From assembly GCA_002633005.1 (NCBI GenBank), contig NMRA01000006.1, positions 1,136,442 to 1,198,441 of the forward strand: 62,000 nucleotides of DNA, written 5' to 3'. Position 1 is the first letter of the stretch; every line of letters begins with the position of its first letter. Below the pieces are notes generated by a model that saw nothing but the letters and a program-made list of their open reading frames with translations, was not told the DNA's origin and did not search any database. This DNA comes from Phoronis australis (lineage: Eukaryota; Phoronida; Phoronidae). This document shows positions 24,521 through 35,200 of this stretch, piece by piece. The position numbers and the translations under genes are program-made.

Positions 24521-24730
24521 TTGGAGGATTGTAAACAGAAGGGTAATGCACAAGTTGTGTGCTGTGTTTCCTTAGTGTCTAGTCTAAAGGTTAAAGTCTC
24601 TTCATACAGTAGGCCTACTGTATCTGTGATTATATCAAATCAATCACACCATCCCCCAAAAGTAGGCCAGTGATCACCGTCTGAGTCTTGTCTATCCCCT
24701 CTCTCTAGCTCTACCGACTCTAGCTGGCCC

Positions 24731-25389
24731 AGTAGAGACGGTGGAGCTCCTATAGGATCTTCATACGCCGGAAGCTTTTAGACAAATTATGCCTCACATT
24801 GACTAAAGCATCAAAGTCACGTTGTTATAAATACCTTTTGCACAGGGAACATCTTAGCATGGGCAGCACAGCACTGAAAAAAAACGTGGAGCACCACCTA
24901 TAGACTATGTGCGGCGTAGCACTGAAAAAGGTGAGGGATCTATAGCCCCCAGCCCCCATGGTGCGCTGCCCATGCTTAGGAGGCCGTCGATATCTTTAAT
25001 TCCTTCAAACTCGAACAAATATTCTTATAATTATCAAACTTTTTGCTCGAGCAGTCCCTCGTTAAGTTCCCAAAACCAGTAACTGCATGGTCATTTTTAC
25101 ACTGCGCACGCCAGGGGATAGGATGTCATACTACCTGCCGTGCACAGTGTTAAAAAGGGCCATTTTCCGATTTTGGGAACTGCAACGAGGGACTGCTTGA
25201 AGGAAACGGGAGCAACGTGTTCGAGTTGGAAGGAATTAAAGACATCGACGGCCTCCTACTAAGGTGTCCCTCTATGTGTATTAGGTATTTATAACAACGT
25301 GACTTTGATGCTTAAGTCAATGTGAGGCATAATTTGCTTAAAACCTTTGGGCGTATGAAGCTCCTACAGGAGCTACACCGTCTCTACAT
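24731..25389. mobile_element. Foldback element between PSMG3 and CLIP4
   Basis: Two long imperfect arms: left agtagagacggtggagctcc, caaattatgcctcacattg, tcaaagtcacgttg; right the reverse complement ending ggagctacaccgtctctaca. The arms nearly meet around 25090-25140. A second small element sits inside the left arm. It occupies the space between two divergent genes. Confidence 0.88.
24858..24974. mobile_element. 117-base MITE nested in the foldback
   Basis: Inverted ends CATGGGCAGC/GCTGCCCATG flanked by CTTAG on both sides (24853-24857, 24975-24979). The uninterrupted right arm of the host foldback has one CTTAG at the matching place, which confirms the insertion and a 5-base target duplication. 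Confidence 0.88.
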
Positions 25390-25861
25390 GGGTAGGGTGG
25401 ATAATCTGCCAATTAATTTTATTGTGCTCTGATTTTGAGAACTACAGCATAAGTGTTCTCATGTAGTACCACAATTCTGGGCTCAGTTACATAAAAGTCA
25501 CGCTCAATAGCAACAATGACGTCGCATTATCAAGCGCCACATTGTTATTGTTGAACAATGCACCTGATGTCATGCAACAGTCATACTCATCCAGTGGATA
25601 ATTTTGAAGCTTTATGCAACCCAGCCCTGGTGTCAGAAAAAAAATAACTTGAATGTGATAAAAAAAACTTGAAACCCCATTTGTACGTGTTGGGTTGTCA
25701 AGACAGCAGTGTACACCGCACACCACTCATCATGCATGCCCAAGTGAACATCGGGCAATTATTGCATTTTTAATTCAATAGTGAAAAGCATGGCAAAGTG
25801 ATTCTATACATCAAAAGTGCCGTCCACACATGGACTTACCGTAGAACAAGTCACTCCTGGA

Positions 25862-26079
25862 ACGAGTTGTAGCTGTGTTTGAATGATGGCTGGACGCTAT
25901 TTAAACGAGTTGTAGCTGTGTTTGAATGATGGCTGGACGCTATTTAAACTAATGCAACTTGCCCCACTTCCACTTGTCACAACTTACTCCACCTTACTAA
26001 GGTAGGGTAATTTGTTCTAGGTTACCTTGCACCACTTATTAAGGTAGGCTAATTTGTTCTAGGTTACCTTGCGCCACTT
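25862..26079. repeat. Two short tandem duplications before CLIP4
   Basis: A 43-base unit starting acgagttgtagctgtg occurs twice (25862-25947), and a unit of about 45 bases holding aatttgttctaggttaccttgc occurs twice (25997-26079). They lie in the likely promoter region of CLIP4. The remaining PSMG3-CLIP4 space shows no TATA box or other site I can support. Confidence 0.85.
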
Positions 26080-26278
26080 CTAATTGCTGTGTGGCCACAA
26101 ACCTGAGGTGAGGCACAAGTAATTATCAGCTGTTACGTAGAAGTCTTCTTTTTCTTGACGTATTCGCATCAGCTGTTCATTTTGATGCACAGAGCGTTGT
26201 AGATTTACTTTAAGTGCAACATCTCTTTATTATTGTTACAACATTTTAGGTGGTAGTTTAAACTGTGGTAAAACAGCA

Positions 26279-29200
26279 ATGACCCTGGATGGTGATAAAG
26301 GCCCAGAGACATTAGAGGGCAGTCCAGTAGCTGCAGATGTGGTTACACAATGGAACTTTCAACAACGTACCAAACCCATGATTCATTCTGCTGTAGATCC
26401 ACCCCTGTGTGAAAAATGCCAAGAACTCGACTTGTCTTTCTTTGATCCAGGTAAGTTGTCGTTTTTGACAAAACTTTTGGACAGGTGAGGAAGATTGTGG
26501 TGGTGCTGGACAGGAGCTTAGGGGTATTACATCCCCAGTTATTGCTGTTTGTGAGCGAATAGTTACTTTGCAGCCATATCACAGTTCATGGGATACAAAT
26601 GTGTTTTCCACAGCCACCTTTGTGAAAATTGAAATCAGCCTATCACTAAGCAACCAGGGCTTGTTGACCTAATTTAGTTATACCTCATGGGTTCAATAAC
26701 AGTTTGATTTTTTATATTAATTACAAATTAGACAGATCTATATGGGGCATAGGTATATTAGTTACACTTTAGTCACCCTGCTCACAAAGACATAGTAGTC
26801 ATATTTTAGTCACACACATACACACAAGGGAGGATATTATTCACAATTTAGTCATACCCATAATTACAATGATATTTGTCCGTATATTAGTCACAAATTA
26901 ATCACATTTGTCCAGTATATTATGGAACTCTGGCTATAGATCACATATTCTAAGACCTCTTAGTCACATTCTAATCATAACTTATTATTTAATCACAGAC
27001 GTATTGGTCATATTTTAGTCATTACTGAAGCTTTAGTCATGACTAACCTGTGGCAAGAGCAAGGCCAAATTGGTAGTTTTTGTGCAAAAAAATTATAGTT
27101 TGAAAATATGTCAATTGGAGCAATTGCTCTCGTAGTCTTCTTTCCTTAGTTGTTCGTATCCTTCTCTTAGATAAGATTAGTTAGTGCAGATAGTAAGTGC
27201 AGATAGTTAGGTCAGATAGTTAGCGGACCAAACTATAATTTGTTCTCACACTCCCACCATGATATTAACCTGTCGTTTTTAGAGACAAAGCTTGGAAACT
27301 TGGTTTGTCAGTGCTATCATGTGGATCACAGGAAATATTTTGAAAACGGTTGTGAATTTGTTCCCGAACTATGAGACAGGAAACTGCTTTTGACATATTG
27401 ATTTTCATTCTTGACCAACACTGTGCTTGCAAGATACACAGTTTCATTATGGTTAAAATTCATGAATAACCTATTAAATGAGTCACCCGTGTGTACAGTA
27501 CTGCTTTATGTTTCCAGGCTGCCCAGGTTGTTTACAGATCCTTCAGTCAACATCTACCAGTATTGCTGACATTTTCGCTATAATTCGACAATGGACGGCT
27601 CAAACACAACAAAACATTGAACTGTTTACAAGAGAGGTATATTTGATTTTTAAGCATATCACATAACGTAAATCCTTGTCCGTGCAACCAGTGCACTAGA
27701 ATTGGAAACACCTTTGTGCTTTCGCAATGCTTAAGAGTTGGATGTCAAACGTTTTGTGTTGCCTAAAAATTGTGAGTGACAATCAATATTCCACCTAATA
27801 GAGCAGTTGTCATTTCCCAGATCATGGTTAGTGAAATTGACCGAAATGTGAATAATCCAGAGTACATTCAGTGTTCAATAAAATAAGACTAAACTGAATT
27901 ATATGCTTATAAGTTCTGTCCTTTGTATAAATGTGTGTACTGTTTCATCAGATTTTGAAGAGAGGTGCAAACGTAGATGATCGTGATGGTCTTACTGATA
28001 TGACTCTGCTGCACTATGTGTCCAAGGCAGGCACGCGTGGGATGGCTGACCTCGACACTGTCTGTAGGCTGGCCTCCATGCTGATTGACATCGGTGCTAA
28101 TGTATACATCAGGTGTCGATGGACCAATATGACAGCACTGCATTATGCAGCCTACTTCAATGTGGTGCCTGTTATGGAACTCCTTCTCAAAGCCAGCCAG
28201 GGATTAGGTATACTTGTTATTGCAAAAGGTGTTTGGAGTTACTTAACAACTTTCATCACTTAGATGTTGTGTCTTGCCTTGAAAAATAATAACATTATGC
28301 AGATTTGGCTTAGAGCATGAAAACTAGGATGACCTTTCAGTAAACGAAGAATTAAAATTGGCTCAGAATCTCTTTCCATTAAGTTAACAGTAGTATCTTC
28401 ACAAATTTTTCATCTTAAGCCTTTCAACTTGCTGCCTTTTAAATTGTTTCCATGCAAATGTTTGCAGATGTTGACAGCCGATGTTCAGAATTTGACAATG
28501 GTTCCATGCAAATGTTTGCAGATGTTGACAGCCGATGTTCAGAATTTGACAATGGTTCCATGCAAATGTTTGCAGATGTTGACAGCCGATGTTCAGAATG
28601 TGACAATGGTTCCATGCAAATGTTTGCAGATGTTGACAGCCGTTGTTCAGAATTTGACAATGGTTCCATGCAAATGTTTGCAGATGTTGACAGCCGATGT
28701 TCAGAATTTGACAATGGTTCCACCCTTCACATCACCTGTACTAATTTGGCTTATGAGGCTAGCCAGTGTCTACTTACTGCTGGAGCTGATCTACAGACCA
28801 AGGATGACCTGGGCAGGACACCTCTAGGTAAATATGAAGTGGGCATGTGTAGGATTGAAGCTTTTTGTAATATGTAGTCTGCAGCCACCATTGTCTATGA
28901 AACGGGACTCTGCCAACAATAAGTTTGATGGGTATGACACTCAGTCAGGTGTTTCTGACAATTTTATAATTGATGTTTCTTGCTTTGTCCATCTGCTATA
29001 AAGACAATATTGAGATGGCTGCAGAGTGACAAACTGGGTCCACTCTTTCAAAACACAGATTTTGATTGCCCATATGCGTGTAAATCTTTGCTATGTATGC
29101 TTGTGTTGAAATGTTTTATCTGAATATGTTGCACAGTCCTTGCACTTACCATCTCGTTTTGGTTTCTCAAGAATGTATCCCCAAGGAGGATGAGTACCCA

Positions 29201-32200
29201 GACATCCCAGATGTGGCAGCACTTGTCAACAAACTTAAGACGCTGTTAACTGAGGCTGGTTCTGTCAACCGTAAACAGACGCCAGCCAACTATGATAATG
29301 TGAGCGGGAAGGTGACGCTCCAAGCGCTGGGTGTGCAGCTGGGGGAGAAAGTGATGGTAGGGGGAATAAAGGTGGGTAAACGTAACCCTAAATGTAACCC
29401 TGAATGTAACCCTGAATGTAACCCTAAATGTAACCCTGAATGTAACCCTGAATGTAACCCTGAATGTGACCCTAAATGTAACCCTGAATGTAACCCTGAA
29501 TGTAACCCTGAATGTAACCCTGAATGTAACCCTGAATGTAACCCTGAATGTAACCGTGAATGTAACCCTGAATGTAACCCTAAATGTAACCCTGAATGCC
29601 CCCTTGTTGGATTTAAAACTTCAGAAAGTGTGTTAACAAATGTCCTGTGCAAACACTTTGTCACATCAATCGGACAAAACTGGACCTTGAATGATACAAA
29701 CAATCAAGCATAAAAACAGAAGAAAAAACGTCACAGAAGATGTAGTTATGGACTGTAAATGTCGTTTTTGTTCACTTTGATAAACAATTAACTTATGCAC
29801 AACACCAAAAAATATCTGAAATAATCTGAAAATCCTTCTTTGGTGTAATGAGCAGCATACTTTTTAATACAGATTACTTCCTTCATATAATGAGGGCTGC
29901 TCCAGTAAAATCGGTATGGGAGGGGGGAAGGCACCTTTTTTTCGCACCCACCACCCATATTTTTCATTTATTTCTTCAGCCTACCACCCGTAATTTTTTA
30001 TAAGTTTGAAATGCAACCACCCGTAATTTTTTTTTTTGTTCTTTTGGTTGACTGCACAGGCGCTTGAGTTTATCTGTTCTTCCATTACCACTAACGTCAT
30101 TCATTACTGAGAAAACATATCTTTCATATATATGGTTATTAGCCATCGAGAAATTCGAGCACCTGTGGTTAAATGGTGTTATTATGGGCATGCCGATGAG
30201 GAGATCGGAGGGAGTGAAAAAGTCGGAGCTCTTTGCAAGTTGCATTTTTGTTTCAGTTTTTGATTCTGTGCGGATTGTTTATAAAATTTACTAAAATTAC
30301 CCATCATCAAACATTTATGGCCCAATGAAACTACAACGACCTGTAAATTTTAATTTTTTTGAAGTACGACCACCAGCCATTTTGAATTTAAATCAAACGC
30401 AACCACCCATAAATTTTTATTTCAGTTGCCTTCCCCCCCCTCCCACACAGATTTTGCTGGAACAGCCCTGATATAAACCAAATGGGCAAACTTCCTATTT
30501 GTGTATTTACTGTCTGTAGTGTGTGAAAAACATTGATTAGCTGAGTTTTTGTCTTTCCTAGGGTGGTACCCTACGCTACTGTGGTCCCACTGAGTTTGCC
30601 ACGGGTATTTGGGCTGGTATTGAACTGGATGAACCAGAGGGGAAGAATGATGGAAGTGTGGCAGGCTTTTCATACTTCACCTGTTCACCCAAACATGGTA
30701 ACCTTGTCAAGTAGACAATTAGTACAGAACTGTGGTGGCTGTATTTAGGCCCATGCACCCCTATGTATGTGAAACTAGTTCTGTAACGGCTGTATTTAGG
30801 CCCTTGCACCCCTATGTATGGGAAACTGCACTTTTGTTCAGATTCAACTGAATAAATGTGTGTGAAACACTTGGAGTAACACAAAGAAGTAAGCATCGTC
30901 AGATTGAGTGTTATTGTAGACATAAACCTATAAATAAATGTATTTCTGGTAAGTTGATCATTAAGTTATGGATTTGAATCTCTAACCAGATGCCCGTGTA
31001 AATTACTAGTTATGTCAACGCAGAGAACATGTTTGTGGCAGGCTGTAATGTTGTTTTGCTGCTGAATGATTTGCGACATTATGAAGATTATTTTTGACAA
31101 GATTTATCAAGGTTTTAAAATATTTAGAACTTAAGACTGGGTTACACAGCAACGTATTCAATTTCCAGAGTACACTGTTTAGTTTTCATTCGTTTGGTTT
31201 ATTGCAAATGTACAATCATGACACTGCCTTACTAATACATGTTTTGAATTGTGTCAGGAATTTTCGCACCCATCTCCAAAATTAGCAAGCCAGGTAACTC
31301 TGCCAGTGGTTACACTACACCGTCCAAGGGTCCTATTAACCGTGGGAAGATTGAGGTGTCCCATGTGATGGCCAAAGTTGACACAGGTAACGTGGTTATG
31401 CGTAATGTGTTGTGTGAGAAGCGAGTCTCAGTGCTTTACAATTTGTGTAAGGTCAGTTAGTTCATTCTGGTCTGTCCTTTTTTGTGTGCCTGTTCAGGGA
31501 TATTCCTGGACTGCACATTTGCACCATTAGCACATGAAAAAATAAGAAGGCATAAGTACGTTGCAGCAGTGCCCCCCCTCCCCAGGCACATTTTTTAAAC
31601 ACAACAGTCTTCCAAAAATGCAACTTAGTCTGGTAAAATATTAGTTTTCTACAGGCAGGCCTATCTCTAGATGTATGCTCAGTGGAAATATATAAGGAGA
31701 ATTTTCCACAGATATGCTTAACATTTGAGGAACATTTGCATGGTTGAATCCTAAAACTATCCCCAAGTTTCACAAGAAATGGACATCAAACCTGTAACAA
31801 AGTAAATGTTCAACAACAAACTCCTACTTGTCGGGATAATTATACATTGACAATTTTTTAGATTTGAATTCTCTTGGTCTCAATTTGCTCGCGAGTTGTG
31901 GTACTGATACACTTGAATGTATATCTGTCACTTCCAAGTCATGAAGACGTATATTTAGATTTGATATTTTGTCCCTTAACTTTTCCAAATATACACCCCG
32001 AGCTTGTCAACAGAAATCTCTTACAATAAGTTAAGAGTTACTTATAGTATTTCAAAAATATGACGTTTTGCACCATCCATCTGTAATTCAGTTGGATCAA
32101 GGACCTGTCATATTTATCAGCTCAGCTAAGACTATTGTTTTCCAGTAATGTCTGTAAAATCGCAACATTATCCTTCCTTGATGTGTGCAACTGAAAGTCT

Positions 32201-35200
32201 TATTTGAATTCTAAGAAGGACTGTCTGTGCAAGTTAGATTTCTAATTTTGCTCAGTTAAGCATAATTTTATCTTCTGTCCTCTGCTGTGTATGTCAAGAT
32301 GGATGTTAGACCAGCCCTTGTTTGCATTAAACATTCAACATGTTTTAGAAGTGAACAGCTCTTCTTGGACTGTGTGGTTGGTTCTTAAAAGAACCATTGT
32401 GTGTCAGCACCAGCTAATGGCCCTGTCCCTGAGGTCCAGACAGCTTGGCCAGTTGAGTGGTGACTTCATTCATCTCATTCAGCACCATGCCACGGTACAT
32501 GGTGTATACATTCACCAGACCCTCTAGTATGGTGATGCGTAGCTGGATGTTGTAGGACATGGCAGCGTTCCCCCGACTCACCGCCCTCCTATGTCTAATG
32601 TTCAACCCTCTCAGCTCCCTCTGCAGAAGGTGGCTCTGTTTCTCAGCACAGCTCTGCTTAACATTCAACTGAGTGTACTTGTCAACTATTCTGGTAGCCT
32701 TCTTGGACCACATCACTCTTTCTCACTATGAGACAGACTATGGCAGCCAGCTCTTGACACCCTTCTTATATCCTGGCTTGAACTGCTTCTCCCTAGTAGT
32801 CATCTACACCTTCTTCTCTCTGACAGCAGTTGAGACCCTAAGCTGTGACACTGTCATCTTCAGGGAGTCGTCTATTGTTCACCTGAGCAAAGGTGTGAAT
32901 CTGAAGCTCCAGGAGGCTTGAACTCCTATAGTGTCAGGGGATTAGTGTCTGGGGTTGGTTGGTGGCACTGAGCTGAATAATTTGTGTTAGTTTACTCATT
33001 GTCTTCATTTCATTTTTACTCATTGTAGTAGCCACAGTGATCATAATCAAGGTCCAGTGTACTGTTATATAACCATCTGCTCAAGTCTGTATTGAGACAT
33101 GGGACCACTATTGTTGACTGGCATCTCATGGGGAGTGTGTTGCAAATAACCTGGGGAAAGTATGACTGGCATCTCATGGGGAGTGTGTTGCAAATTACGA
33201 GAGGGGAAAGTATGACTGGCATCTCATGGGGAGTGTGTTGCAAATTACCAGAGGGGAAAGTATGACTGGCATCTCATGGGGAGTGTGTAGCATATTACCT
33301 GGGGAAAGTATGAATGGCAGACCAGACTTCAGCTAGCTGAATGGTGATTGAGTTGAGAAGGAATTTGTAGTGTTTAGTTCATCAGGGGCCACTTTTTATG
33401 AAATTTTTCAGTCTAAGTTAAGAAATCGAGTGAATTTAAAACCAAAATGTCTTAGCCCTGTTTTTATGAAATTTCATGAGAAGACTGAAAGTTAGCCTGC
33501 TAAAGAATAGGTTTAAGATTGAACTTTTGATCTAAATAACCAAAATCTAGAAATGTTATCACTGTAAACTGTTGAAGAGATAATTTCGTTGAGATTTGTT
33601 ACAATCTGGCTGGTGTCCCTAAATATTGTATAATTGAATATCGTCTGGTTTCGATTTGAGAACGATCAAGCCAAAGGCTGTAGAGACAATGCAGTGCAAC
33701 CTACCGGCACATTTGAAATGACATTTTCCTGCAGCCTTATCAGGGTGTTCTGAAGCAAACAAGATCTCAATTGTATTCAAAATGTAAATAAATCCTCATT
33801 TAGAGTTTCAAGACCAAAATTATTCTTGAAACTGTATTTAACAAACCACCTCGCTTAGTTTTGTTAACTCGTAACAGGTACTGTAACAAAAGCATAGTCT
33901 GTATGCTGCCAAAATCAACTTATAATTTCTGTCTAAGTTAAGACTGAAGACCATAATCCGACATTTGTTCATCCAGAAATGTTAAGCAACTTTTATGTCT
34001 CACTATTTGACAATCTATTTTCAAGTTGCATTGTATAATCATTCCAACAAACTTTTGTGTGTGATGCAGAGATAAACACTCCATGTCATGAAATCTTGTT
34101 TTCATCTATAATGAGTTCGCTGCTCCATTGCTTTGCCAGGTCTCAGAAGTGGTAGATCACGAACACCTACACTAGATGGTGCCAAGGAGTTTGAGATGGG
34201 TGACAGGGTAATTGTTGCGGGACACAGGAAGGGAGTGATAAAGTTTGCCGGAGAAACTAAATTCGCTCCAGGTATGGAAATGCCCTTCATTTCATTTCAT
34301 TTTGTTACACAGTAATAATTTTAAATTACAATCATATGTCAGATTTGTGATGGGCGTATCTTCACTTTTCCAACATGTCCAATAGCGGAGACATCTGCAG
34401 ATTGAACTACTAAGCAAACATTGCTGGAGCTAGCTGATTTTCAATGTTTAAGCTTCTTGATTTGTGAGCAATCCTGTTGGTTATGTATTTACTGGGAGAC
34501 ATTGACATAAATTAATGTGATGCTGTTAAAGTGACTAATAATGTAATTATGTTCCATCATTAGAGACAATAAGACCACTTAATGTAATGAAATAGGCCTC
34601 AAACTGTTTCTTAGTCATAGTAAGTGTCATTTGTAAACTTGGAAAGAAGTGTCAGATTGTTATTGCTGGCGACCAGGCTCCGCAAATTGACATATCATAC
34701 GGTATCATTTTATTTGCCATGCATGGTCTCCAGGAACAACTGTCAGCTTTTTCAAGACCAAAAATCACTTCTCATCTGAGTAAGGAACGATTTGAGACCA
34801 ATTTTATTGCATTAAGTGGTCTTATCAAAAAACTTAGTTTCTTCAACATAACGCGGGTTTGTCATCGCGTTAATTGGAAGTTTGTCGTTTTTATGGTAGA
34901 CTGTTTTCCTCTGTTTATTTCTCAGTGAAATGACTATCTTGTGTATACTGTAGCTTAACAAGTCATCCTTGGTCACTACCACGCTACGAACAAGTGTATT
35001 TCTGCCAACTGTTGCCTCTCAAAAACACAGAAAGCAGTTGAAAAATGGCGATAACATGATTTTGCACAAAACAAAATGTAGATAAGCCCTAAAGAGGAAA
35101 CGCTTTTCATCCTGTTCTCTTGTTTTTTTCATCCTTGTTTCCAGGTCGTTGGTATGGTATAGAGTTGGACAAAGCTGTTGGAAAGAATGATGGAACAGTC

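Noticed and set aside
28439-28723. Antisense frame over the CLIP4 54-base array
   Set aside because: The unit length is a multiple of three, so several frames stay open; the sense frame has homology, splice phase and context.
29290-29703. Antisense GLHS-repeat protein
   Set aside because: The 12-base array read backwards, overlapping the real exon 5.
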